Of a stretch of 64,000 bases of DNA, positions 52,005-64,000 are shown piece by piece. Source of the stretch: Pseudobutyrivibrio ruminis (GTDB lineage Bacteria > Bacillota > Clostridia > Lachnospirales > Lachnospiraceae); the NCBI GenBank assembly GCA_015057315.1, contig SVER01000009.1:1-64000 (forward strand). The letters run 5' to 3'. Positions within the stretch are counted from its first letter, which is position 1, and every line of letters begins with the position of its first letter. Made by a program: the position numbers and the translations under genes. The notes below the pieces were generated by a model that made no database searches, was not told where the DNA came from, and worked only from the letters and a program-made list of their open reading frames with translations.

Positions 52005-53264
52005 CTATTCAGAATAGACGCCGTATTCGCAGCCTATATTATAGGCTTCCATATCATCCACAAGCTCCCATTTCCACTCAGCTTTTTTATTAGCTGTAGT
52101 GTCCTTAGTCTTTAAGATTTTCTTATATAGCTTTATCTCGCCTGTGCCATTGCCACCATTCCACAGATTGTTATGGCGCTTCTCACCGTTTGGTGCCTCG
52201 TAATTAATCAGAAGCATATCCTTCTTATCACAGGTAATTTTCGCTTCAAGCTTGGCAAGCGGTGTCTCCTGGGTGATTTCCCATACTACCTGCTCGCCAT
52301 CTGTATTGCAATTGAAATCTGTGCTAGTAAGAGTCCAAAAACGAGAGAAGTTAAACTCGTAAGGCTGACCCTCATACCAAAAAGCGCCAAGGATAACATC
52401 GTCAAAGCTATGACCTGTTCTTACCTTAGGACGGCCGCCTCCAATATCAAATGCACTGTTATCAAGCCACTTACCTGATATTTTACTCTTAATATGTGAT
52501 GAAGCAAGCCATACCCATGGGGATGTGAAGTCCTTGCCCCAGTTCTTATCTGCGTAGCCATAGCAGCTATCCGGACTAACTTCATATTCTACACCATCTA
52601 GTATAACCGAGCCACTAAATAATGTCTTCATGCCCTCTGCATGCCAGAACATTTCAAATGCCTCTATCTCACGTGATGCCCAGCCTGCGCCGTAGCCCAC
52701 GTTGAAAGCTATCTGCTTTTCGATGTTAAGGTCCCAAACCATCTTACCTGCCTGGCACATCCACTCTGGATGAGCCTTAGCATCCGCCTCTGTCACCTCT
52801 ACCTTACCAAGAGTGCGGCTTTCTGAGCAGAAACAATCCTCTGCACTAATAAGAAATGGCACATCTTCCTTAATATTAACCTTGTTCCAGCCAAAGAAGC
52901 GGTGCATCTGCTTAGTGCCTTTGCCCCAGCAGCCTACCTTCACCATCATGTAAGATGGCTTTACGCCCGATGACTTATTCTCTGGAAGCTGGCCAAACAC
53001 TGGCTCATCCCCACCAAGCTCTGGGTTAATTGTGAAAAACTCGATAAAGAAAGCCTTTTCCTCGCCCGTCTGTTTGTTATGACCGGTGAAGCTGTGCCAC
53101 CACCAATCATACCCCTCACTGGCAAGAGCACCCTTTAGCATAAAATCATCTCTTGTTATATCCGAATGGTTAAAGCTATGCTCGATAAGCTTGTCCTTCA
53201 CATCAAGCCCATCAATTTTTTCAAGTACTGTCTCCCCAATTTGACTAAGTTTCTCTTTTACCAT
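52005..53264 (-). CDS. Tocopherol cyclase-like protein
   Basis: 419 residues. Contains YADKNWGKDFTSPWVWLASSHI, close to the YxEKNWGxxFPxxWxW core of the tocopherol cyclase-like family, in an all-beta lipocalin-type arrangement. No membrane segment. Tocopherol itself is not expected in an anaerobe, so the substrate is unknown. Upstream, TTTACC and TATATT 18 bases apart around 53300 may be its promoter. Confidence 0.7.
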   Translation of the reverse strand: MVKEKLSQIGETVLEKIDGLDVKDKLIEHSFNHSDITRDDFMLKGALASEGYDWWWHSFTGHNKQTGEEKAFFIEFFTINPELGGDEPVFGQLPENKSSGVKPSYMMVKVGCWGKGTKQMHRFFGWNKVNIKEDVPFLISAEDCFCSESRTLGKVEVTEADAKAHPEWMCQAGKMVWDLNIEKQIAFNVGYGAGWASREIEAFEMFWHAEGMKTLFSGSVILDGVEYEVSPDSCYGYADKNWGKDFTSPWVWLASSHIKSKISGKWLDNSAFDIGGGRPKVRTGHSFDDVILGAFWYEGQPYEFNFSRFWTLTSTDFNCNTDGEQVVWEITQETPLAKLEAKITCDKKDMLLINYEAPNGEKRHNNLWNGGNGTGEIKLYKKILKTKDTTANKKAEWKWELVDDMEAYNIGCEYGVYSE

Positions 53265-53346
53265 AATTCTTTCCCCATTTTCTCATAAAAATCTAATATA
53301 AATATACCATTATTTATGGGTAAATTCTATTCTGAAAGTAATATAA

Positions 53347-53373
53347 AAAAGCCGCTTAATAAAAGCAGCTTTT
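53347..53373 (-). terminator. Terminator after greA
   Basis: AAAAGCTGC...GCGGCTTTT stem with one mismatch followed by TTATATTAC on the minus strand, 8 bases after the greA stop. Confidence 0.75.
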
Positions 53374-53380
53374 GTAATCT

Positions 53381-53884
53381 TTAATATCTTTTTATCTGGT
53401 CATCCTCATCTGTTGTTGATTTATCAATCAACCTAATCTCAACTTCATAGGAATAATCATCGTTTACTTTTACCATGACTCTATCGCCTACATGTTTGCC
53501 ACGTATTGCAGCTCCCAGTGGTGATTCTATGGAAATTAGCCCTTTAAGTGAGTTTCCACGAATGCTTGTTACAAGCTTGTAGGTTTCCTCGCAATCGTCC
53601 TCTGGGATGTAGATTGTAACTGTGTTATTGATTCCTACTTCGTCATCGGCACTGCTATCATCTACTACCTCTGCAAACTTTAGCATCTTCTCTAAATAGC
53701 GGATACGGCTATCATTCATGTTTTTGGCACGCTTTGCCTCATGGTACTCGAAGTTCTCGGACAAATCTCCTTGCGCTCTGGTCTCCTTAACTTCCTCTAG
53801 AAGCTTTGGACGAAGCACCAGCTTACGCTCATCTATCTCTGCCTGAATCTTTTCTATATCACCCTTTGTAAGTCTCTCTCCCAT
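53381..53884 (-). CDS. greA: Transcript cleavage factor GreA
   Basis: 167 residues from ATG at 53884 (GGAGG 8 bases upstream; a longer frame from 53899 would include that site). N-terminal coiled coil (GDLSENFEYHEAKRAKNMND with the usual acidic tip) and C-terminal FKBP-like part (ESPLGAAIRGKHVGDRV). Rescues backtracked RNA polymerase. Confidence 0.93.
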   Translation of the reverse strand: MGERLTKGDIEKIQAEIDERKLVLRPKLLEEVKETRAQGDLSENFEYHEAKRAKNMNDSRIRYLEKMLKFAEVVDDSSADDEVGINNTVTIYIPEDDCEETYKLVTSIRGNSLKGLISIESPLGAAIRGKHVGDRVMVKVNDDYSYEVEIRLIDKSTTDEDDQIKRY

Positions 53885-53905
53885 TTGTGTTACCTCCATT
53901 TACAA

Positions 53906-54373
53906 CTATTCTACTACAACTTGAGTTTTTCCCTTAGCCCAATCTGTTATTGGTCTTGCATCAGGTGCAAATAAATCTGCTGGGATATCCTGTGGGTCAA
54001 AAAATCTATGTTCAAGCACCTCGGAATCCTCATCTGAGATAGTTCCCGTGTACTTATTTGTCTTAAAAATCACTGCAAGTGAATAGACAACATCCTGGTT
54101 TGGATATGTAATCATCCTATCATCACCTGAATACAGGCCAAACAACTGAAGCTCCTTAACTTCTATACCAACCTCTTCCCTAAGCTCTCTTGCTGCAGCT
54201 TCCTTATAAGTCTCCCCAAGCTCTAATGCTCCACCTGGTACACACCACTGACCATTATCGCTTCGCTTTTGCAATAGCACCTGGCCCTTTTCATTTTCCA
54301 CCAGCACACCACAGCCTACAGTCATTATGGTATCGTGGCCTATCACTTTTCTCAAATCGCCTATATAGTTCAT
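53906..54373 (-). CDS. Nudix hydrolase
   Basis: 155 residues with a complete Nudix box, GGALELGETYKEAAARELREEVGIEV region (G-x5-E-x7-REVxEExG type spacing). Probably hydrolyses nucleoside diphosphate derivatives; substrate not predictable. Monocistronic or read with greA 6 bases downstream. Confidence 0.88.
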   Translation of the reverse strand: MNYIGDLRKVIGHDTIMTVGCGVLVENEKGQVLLQKRSDNGQWCVPGGALELGETYKEAAARELREEVGIEVKELQLFGLYSGDDRMITYPNQDVVYSLAVIFKTNKYTGTISDEDSEVLEHRFFDPQDIPADLFAPDARPITDWAKGKTQVVVE

Positions 54374-54461
54374 GTTTATGCCCTCTTTAACTTTTGTACT
54401 ATTCTTGACAACCTAAAATTAATTCTAATGGTTTTACTCCTCTTTTTAAAGTACAAAATAA

Positions 54462-54481
54462 GGCGCCGCAAACGCGGCGCC
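54462..54481 (-). terminator. Terminator of the ATP synthase operon
   Basis: Perfect GGCGCCGC-GTTT-GCGGCGCC hairpin followed by TTATTTTG on the minus strand, just after the 83-residue gene. Confidence 0.85.
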
Positions 54482-54514
54482 ATGATTATACACTCCCAGC
54501 CATGCCAGGATTCT

Positions 54515-54745
54515 TTATTCTGTTGGCTTCTTGGCGGCAGCACCATGTCGTTGCTGATACACCATAGTCAGCATATCCTGCTGATATTTGTCATCGTTGC
54601 TGAGGACCTTGAGTTTGTCTTTGACCTCATTCTTTCGGGCACGTAAGGTCTCAAGCTCTTTCATGAGCTGTGCTTCCTCATCCTCATACCTTTTCAATTG
54701 AATCTTTAAATCTTCAATATCACGTTTTGTATCAGCATCAATCAT
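54515..54745 (-). CDS. Small coiled-coil protein at the end of the atp operon
   Basis: 76 residues from ATG at 54745, with GGGGAGG seven bases upstream. One long charged helix (DLKIQLKRYEDEEAQLMKEL). Function unknown; placement suggests co-transcription with atpC. Confidence 0.75.
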   Translation of the reverse strand: MIDADTKRDIEDLKIQLKRYEDEEAQLMKELETLRARKNEVKDKLKVLSNDDKYQQDMLTMVYQQRHGAAAKKPTE

Positions 54746-54790
54746 AGTGTTACCTCCCCGCCACACGTAAGGCTAATTTCAGGAGAAGCC

Positions 54791-55198
54791 TTATCGTGTT
54801 TGATGAATCTCTTGTCTAACCAGCGCTTTTTTTAACGCAACTTCCGCTCTTAGCACATCAAGACCTACTTCCTTCTGTGCTAAACGATTCTTAGCTCTTT
54901 CTTCAGCCTTTTTAGCTCGCTCTACATCTATCTCGTCTGGCCACTCAGCAATCTCGGCAAGCAATGTCACCTTATCTGGGAGGATCTCAGCGAGGCCCGC
55001 ATGTATAGCTGCTTTCTTCACACCATCAGCCTCTGTAATAGTACAGATACCTGGCGCGATTACTGTGGTGAGTGGTATATGTTTTGGCAGAACGCCAATC
55101 TCACCACAGGCAGTATTAAATTCAACCATTGTAGCTTCTCCCTCGTAAAAGCTACGCTCTGGCGTGATGATTGATACCTTAAAGGTGTTATCTGCCAT
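54791..55198 (-). CDS. atpC: ATP synthase epsilon subunit
   Basis: 135 residues. N-terminal beta sandwich (FKVSIITPERSFYEGEA, GEIGVLPKHIPL) and C-terminal helical pair (DVERAKKAEERAKNRL). Normal length; last ATP synthase subunit gene. Confidence 0.96.
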   Translation of the reverse strand: MADNTFKVSIITPERSFYEGEATMVEFNTACGEIGVLPKHIPLTTVIAPGICTITEADGVKKAAIHAGLAEILPDKVTLLAEIAEWPDEIDVERAKKAEERAKNRLAQKEVGLDVLRAEVALKKALVRQEIHQTR

Positions 55199-55210
55199 TT
55201 ACGCCACCTC

Positions 55211-57500
<2,290 letters not shown>

Positions 57501-57515
57501 AACAGATCACCCTCC

Positions 57516-59571
<2,056 letters not shown>

Positions 59572-59584
<13 letters not shown>

Positions 59585-60087
59585 GTGCTTTCACCCATTT
59601 CCTTAAGAGTTTGCTCTACTAAGGTGTTCTGAATAGTTGTGTCGATGTTAGCAGCTACAACCTTGCTAGCCATAACAGCTGCAACTGATATCATTTCCTG
59701 CTTAACCTCATCAGCAACCTTCTTCTTCTCAAGCTCAGCCTCCTCGTTTGCACGAGCGATAATAGCTGCTGCCTCTTCCTTAGCGTCGCTAATAATTTTG
59801 GTTTCATTCTTCAAGGCCTTTTGTCTTGCTTCAGCCAGGATAGCATCTCTTTCTTTGTTGATATCCTTAAGCTTTGCCTCGTACTCGAGCCTTAGCTTTT
59901 CTGCCTCTTCCTTATCTTTCTTAGCATCTGCGATGTCCCTTGCAATGCCATCCTTTCTATCCTGCAAAAGCTTTCTTGCTGGATTGAAAAGCTTGTTTGA
60001 CATTATAAGGAATAGGAAGAATACTGCTATGGCTAAAAGTACTACGTCGTTCACCAACTGAACGTCTAAGTCAAATAGTCTTTCCAA
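59572..60087 (-). CDS. atpF: ATP synthase b subunit
   Basis: 171 residues. One N-terminal membrane helix (VVLLAIAVFFLFLIM) and a long charged coiled coil (EEAEKLRLEYEAKLKDINKE). Peripheral stalk. Overlaps atpH by 13 bases. Confidence 0.95.
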
Positions 60088-60126
60088 CTTTTAGCCCCTC
60101 CTTTTTCTATTTCTTCCTGATAATGA

Positions 60127-60420
<294 letters not shown>

Positions 60421-60427
60421 TCAGCTG

Positions 60428-61156
60428 TTAGCTGTCTCCATAACTTTGAGCGATGTATGTCATTGTCAACATACAGAATACATAGGTCTGGATTGCACCA
60501 GAGAAAATATCAAAGTACACATGAAGTGCTGCAGGCCATACCAGGGCGAACTTGCCTAGCAATCCATACACAAGACCCATAATGATAGTTCCTGAAAGAA
60601 CGTTTGCAAACAAACGTAGTGACATAGAAATTGGTACCGCAATGTCGGAAATGACATTGATAGGCATCCAAATTGGCAACCATGGTGGCAATGGAGAACA
60701 CTTGTCAATCCAAATGTCCTTTGCACTCTGATGCCTAATCTTTACTACATGGATGCAAACAAAGGTAATTAATGCAAGCGCAAGTGTTGTACCGTAATCG
60801 GCTGTTGGTGGTCTTAGTCCAACCAAACCAGATAAGTTAGATACCAAGATGAAACAGAATATCGTACAAATCCAGTTTGCAAACACTGGTGCGTGCTTAC
60901 CCATACTGCCTTCCACCATTCCATCTAAAAGCGAAACAATCAGCTCCAAGATGCTTTGGAAGGTATCAGGAACTTCAGTGGCATGCTTTAGCTTATGGTT
61001 GGCTATTAAAGAAAAAATAACCAGCGAAAGCCAAACGATTAGGATACAGACATGAGATGTGGTAATCCAAACTTCCTGTCCAAATACTTCGTACTTGTAC
61101 AGACCCTTAATCATGTCCACAGTATCGCTCGAGGCCAGTAAAATTCCTTCTGTCAC
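60428..61156 (-). CDS. atpB: ATP synthase a subunit
   Basis: 242 residues, five to six membrane helices, with the stator Arg in MSLRLFANVLSGTI and the later GAIQTYVFCMLTMTYI. Ion half-channels. Overlaps the upstream gene by 4 bases. Confidence 0.96.
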   Translation of the reverse strand: MTEGILLASSDTVDMIKGLYKYEVFGQEVWITTSHVCILIVWLSLVIFSLIANHKLKHATEVPDTFQSILELIVSLLDGMVEGSMGKHAPVFANWICTIFCFILVSNLSGLVGLRPPTADYGTTLALALITFVCIHVVKIRHQSAKDIWIDKCSPLPPWLPIWMPINVISDIAVPISMSLRLFANVLSGTIIMGLVYGLLGKFALVWPAALHVYFDIFSGAIQTYVFCMLTMTYIAQSYGDS

Positions 61157-61599
61157 ACTTTCACCTCCTTCGTATTTAGTTCGTTGTTAATCCCCTCGGC
61201 TGTATTTAAATTGTTATTACCGAGAATTCTATTTAGCAAAGGCTGCGCATAAGCACTAACCTTGAGCCCTAAAATACCGATGAGTGCTGTAAACATGTTG
61301 CCAAGCTTAAACACCATCATAAGAATCATCACTGCACATACAATCAAATATCTCATCACCGATTTGAATGAAAGGTACTTTTCATGCCCTTCACCAATTC
61401 GTACTGATTCTTCGATTATCATGGCTATATGAATCGCCATAAATATTGCACAGCCGATTCCAAACACTAAACCTGTGGTATACCTGATTTTGTCCTTTAC
61501 AAACCACACTCCCACAAGCTCTACTAATCCGCCGAATATAAGTATTCCTAAAACCAAGCCTGGCAAAGCTTGATTTAGTCTTTTCATCCAATTAATCAT
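61153..61599 (-). CDS. atpI: ATP synthase protein I-like membrane protein
   Basis: 148 residues, four membrane helices (LVLGILIFGGLVELVGVWF, LVFGIGCAIFMAIHIAMII and two more) and a polar C-terminus. The place directly before atpB and the four-helix form fit AtpI/UncI, a c-ring assembly helper. Sequence conservation is low in this family. Confidence 0.75.
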   Translation of the reverse strand: MINWMKRLNQALPGLVLGILIFGGLVELVGVWFVKDKIRYTTGLVFGIGCAIFMAIHIAMIIEESVRIGEGHEKYLSFKSVMRYLIVCAVMILMMVFKLGNMFTALIGILGLKVSAYAQPLLNRILGNNNLNTAEGINNELNTKEVKV

Positions 61600-61840
61600 G
61601 CTTTTCCTTCGACTCGAATCGTTTTAAATATCCTCTTAGGTAACGGTACGCCCCATTACATGCTGCTACTACACCTATAAGGATTCCCCCTATAGTGAAC
61701 CCCTTTGAACCAAAGTGATTAGTTAGCAAAACACCTATTACCGTACATAAGAGAATAGGTACTATTACATTTATTCCTAGCTGAAGCACCATTACCAGTG
61801 CGCTTGCTACATCCTTACTTGCCTTTTTCTTGTCCCTCAC
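61592..61840 (-). CDS. atpZ: AtpZ/AtpI-type two-helix protein
   Basis: 82 residues, two membrane helices with a GSKGFTIGGILIGVVAACNGAYRYLR ending typical of the F0F1-ATPase-associated AtpZ family. First gene of the atp operon; overlaps the next gene by 8 bases. Confidence 0.8.
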   Translation of the reverse strand: MRDKKKASKDVASALVMVLQLGINVIVPILLCTVIGVLLTNHFGSKGFTIGGILIGVVAACNGAYRYLRGYLKRFESKEKHD

Positions 61841-61869
61841 TGCTTGCTCCTATCTGGTAAGTTTTAATG

Positions 61870-62355
61870 TTATAGAGTAAATGATATTTCTCTACCAGTA
61901 TGTTGATATTGATAAAACTCTACCCCAGCTGCTCTTAGCATACGCTTTGAAGCGATAACTGATGGTGTGTTCTCATATTTATCACTATCGTAGATGATAG
62001 TTTTGATGCCTGACTGAATGATAGCCTTGGCACATTCATTACATGGAAAAAGTGACACATACAGCTTTGAGCCTTCCAATGAACCACCTCTATAATTGAG
62101 GATTGCATTTAACTCGCTGTGTGTTGTATAGAAATATTTATTCTCCAGAGGGTCTCCTACTCTTGCCCAAGGAAACTCATCATCTGAACAACCATTTGGA
62201 AAACCATTGTAGCCCATGGATAAAATCTTGTTATCCTGGCTAACAATACAAGCTCCAACCTGTGTGTTTGGGTCTTTAGATCTCATACCCGATAATACTG
62301 CTACGCCCATAAAGTATTCATCCCAGCTAATGTAATCAAGTCTCTTGTCACTCAT
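61870..62355 (-). CDS. dCMP deaminase (ComEB-like)
   Basis: 161 residues from ATG at 62355 (GGAGG 8 bases upstream). Zinc site HSELNAI and PCNECAK, plus DPNTQVGACIVSQDNKILSMGYNG. Makes dUMP from dCMP for thymidylate supply. Cytosolic. Confidence 0.92.
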   Translation of the reverse strand: MSDKRLDYISWDEYFMGVAVLSGMRSKDPNTQVGACIVSQDNKILSMGYNGFPNGCSDDEFPWARVGDPLENKYFYTTHSELNAILNYRGGSLEGSKLYVSLFPCNECAKAIIQSGIKTIIYDSDKYENTPSVIASKRMLRAAGVEFYQYQHTGREISFTL

Positions 62356-62382
62356 GGTCTTGTCCTCCAATACGTATATAAT

Positions 62383-62835
62383 TTATGCCGAAAGTACCCT
62401 CATTAACTTCTCTATTGATGCCTTTAAGACCTCGTAGCACAGACCGTATGTCTGTACCGAACCACCATAAGGGTCCATGACCTCCAGCTCGTCCCCCACA
62501 AGCTCATTTAGAAGTCTCACATTCTCCTCGGTGGCATTTGCATATTCATTTAATATCTTTTGCCTCTGGCTTTCCTCCATTGTTATAACCAGGGTGTTTT
62601 CGGAAAAATCCGAATCCATCAACTGCTTTGAGGAATAATCCGTCAACGTAATGCCATTACTGATAAGTACTGCTTCCGCCTTTTGATTTAGCGGCTCTGG
62701 AAACTGAACTATCAAGCCTCTGGCCTCACATATAATAGGCCTTGAGTGCTCAGTGGCGTGGAATATGGCTGTTGCCATAGGCGCCCTTGCAGTTCCGCTT
62801 CCGGAAGCAAATATCACTCTATTAATTTTTTCCAT
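62383..62835 (-). CDS. Low-molecular-weight protein tyrosine phosphatase homologue without catalytic Cys
   Basis: 150 residues with the LMW-PTP fold. The P-loop reads FASGSGTARAPMA instead of FVCxGNxCRSPMA: Ser11 (codon TCC) stands where the nucleophilic Cys should be, Arg17 is kept, and the general acid Asp (VMDPYGGSVQTY) is kept. The neighbouring Sua5-LMWPTP order recalls ywlC-ywlE of Bacillus. Probably a binding or regulatory pseudophosphatase, unless this is an isolated mutation. Confidence 0.85.
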   Translation of the reverse strand: MEKINRVIFASGSGTARAPMATAIFHATEHSRPIICEARGLIVQFPEPLNQKAEAVLISNGITLTDYSSKQLMDSDFSENTLVITMEESQRQKILNEYANATEENVRLLNELVGDELEVMDPYGGSVQTYGLCYEVLKASIEKLMRVLSA

Positions 62836-62863
62836 TCCATTATCTCCTGACTGCGGGCTATGA

Positions 62864-63925
62864 CTATACTTCTATTGTCTTTTGACCTGCCGCCTTAAGC
62901 AATCTGTTCATAATCGCCTGCCCCATCTTAGGTGTTGCAAAGCTTTCTGAATAGATAACATCTACACCAATTTCATCAAACTGACGAAGGATATCGTATA
63001 GATTGTGAGCTATAGTTCCCTCATCTGCTCTGTCTCCAATAATTAGCACCTGGCCATCTTTGTATCTGTCCGCTGATTCAGATGTGGCTATAATGCCTAC
63101 CCTTTGACCTTTATCAAGTGCCTCTTTTGTCATTTGGTTGATTGTGGCTACAACAATATCCTCTTCCCCTGAGATTATTGTTAAATCGCCCTTTGGTGCA
63201 TAGTGCTTATATCTCATGCCAGGCGCCTTTGGCCTAGCACCTGATGTGGTACCCTTGTCATTATATACAATGCCTGGGTCCATTCTGACTTCTCCTACCA
63301 CTTCACGCAGCATATCCATATTGATATATCCCGGGCGTAGGATTGTCACCACATCCTCTGTCAAATCTACTATTGTAGATTCAAGACCTATATCTACTGA
63401 ACCGCCATCAAGTATGGCTTCTATCTTGCCAGATAAATCCTCATATACATGGCTTGCCTTTGTAGGGCTTGGTCTGCCTGATGTATTAGCACTAGGGGCT
63501 GCAATCATGCATCCGCTTTCTTCTATAAGAGCTAGTGCCACCGGGTTATTAGGCATTCTAACAGCCACTGTATCAAGGCCTCCTGTGGTTTCGTAAGGGA
63601 TTACTTCGTTCTTATTAACCACCATTGTAAGTGGACCTGGCCAAAATGCATCTGCAAGCTTCTTGGCATTGTCTGGCAAATCCTTTGAAATATCTTCTAA
63701 CTGTGAAAACTTTGCAATATGCACAATAAGTGGGTTGTCCGATGGACGTCCCTTAGCCGCATATATCTTTTTTGATGCTTCTTTATCTGTGGCGTCTCCA
63801 CCTAATCCATATACTGTCTCAGTTGGAAAGGCTACAAGCCCGCCGTTTCTTAGTATCTCTGATGCCTCTTTGATGTAATCCATGTTCATAGGCTCAGTCG
63901 ATACATCCATAATCCTAGTAATCAT
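62864..63925 (-). CDS. ywlC: L-threonylcarbamoyladenylate synthase, Sua5 type
   Basis: About 353 residues from ATG at 63925. N-terminal YrdC/Sua5 catalytic domain (GGLVAFPTETVYGLGGDATD, KGRPSDNPLIVHI, APSANTSGRPSPTK) and C-terminal Sua5 domain after the SGARPKAPGMRYKHYAP linker. Makes the threonylcarbamoyl donor for t6A in tRNA. The promoter lies only a few bases upstream. Confidence 0.94.
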   Translation of the reverse strand: MITRIMDVSTEPMNMDYIKEASEILRNGGLVAFPTETVYGLGGDATDKEASKKIYAAKGRPSDNPLIVHIAKFSQLEDISKDLPDNAKKLADAFWPGPLTMVVNKNEVIPYETTGGLDTVAVRMPNNPVALALIEESGCMIAAPSANTSGRPSPTKASHVYEDLSGKIEAILDGGSVDIGLESTIVDLTEDVVTILRPGYINMDMLREVVGEVRMDPGIVYNDKGTTSGARPKAPGMRYKHYAPKGDLTIISGEEDIVVATINQMTKEALDKGQRVGIIATSESADRYKDGQVLIIGDRADEGTIAHNLYDILRQFDEIGVDVIYSESFATPKMGQAIMNRLLKAAGQKTIEV

Positions 63926-63932
63926 ACTCAAA

Positions 63933-63960
63933 ATTATAACACTTTTGCTTTATAACACAA
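63933..63960 (-). promoter_or_regulatory. Candidate promoter of the Sua5 gene
   Basis: TATAAT at 63933-63938 and TTGTGT at 63955-63960, 16-base spacer. The -10 ends 7 bases before the ATG at 63925, so the transcript would be nearly leaderless, in keeping with the missing ribosome site. Confidence 0.5.
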
Positions 63961-64000
63961 ACCCTTTAAACCGTCTCAGAACCTAACAAACAGTGATTTT

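Noticed and set aside
61153-61599. Considered a non-ATPase membrane gene inserted in the atp operon
   Set aside because: Four-helix layout, overlaps on both sides and position before atpB fit the AtpI role.

Overview
The window looks like a chromosomal segment of a low-GC Gram-positive anaerobe, most likely a Clostridia/Lachnospiraceae member of the Butyrivibrio-Pseudobutyrivibrio type. That placement is inferred from gene content and style; no rRNA or other taxonomic marker is present. Every convincing gene lies on the minus strand, so transcription runs from high to low coordinates. I recognised no tRNA, rRNA, CRISPR array, transposase or integrase.

Region 1 (about 46.8-63.9 kb) is conserved housekeeping DNA: a Sua5-type threonylcarbamoyl-AMP synthase, a low-molecular-weight protein tyrosine phosphatase homologue lacking its catalytic cysteine, dCMP deaminase, a complete F1Fo ATP synthase operon (atpZ/atpI-like, B, E, F, H, A, G, D, C) whose c subunit carries a Na+-binding signature, Nudix, GreA, a tocopherol cyclase-like protein, PepD, a group III-like phosphofructokinase, and dnaX-ybaB-recR ending in a terminator.

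Region 2 (about 1-46.5 kb) is a large, more AT-rich type VII secretion (T7SS) locus. Its core (14.9-25.5 kb) has EssC (FHA plus three FtsK-like domains), an EsaB/YukD ubiquitin-like protein, a WXG100 protein, a 53-residue membrane microprotein, and a phospho-signalling set: an active-looking Hanks kinase with an extracytoplasmic part, a PP2C phosphatase, two membrane FHA proteins (one with an inactivated trypsin-like ectodomain) and a membrane protein with repeated TVL-type threonine motifs. I see no EsaA, EssA or EssB homologue.

Effector modules surround the core: an 801-residue LXG toxin, an LXG toxin with a TNT-type NAD glycohydrolase tip, a lipase with the lipase domain first (as in S. 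aureus TslA) with helical partners and a lipoprotein, and an HExxH zinc metallopeptidase with its own small partners. Two very large surface proteins (Ig-like 1203 residues; degenerate-transglutaminase/repeat 1672 residues) are expressed from related promoters. Four promoters share TTGACT -35 boxes and an upstream TGGCAAGAA direct repeat with 20-bp period (one copy shifted), which points to a common regulon.

Two immunity islands (3.8-11.4 kb and 38.6-42.2 kb) hold more than a dozen immunity-like genes in small families. Just upstream of many of them sits the last 8-35 codons of a lost toxin, often overlapping the immunity start. These look like toxin-tip/immunity cassettes collected by recombination. 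Further debris (WXG100 gene ends, a collapsed copy of the 1672-residue gene, a collapsed lipase module) shows repeated duplication and deletion through the shared promoters and terminators.
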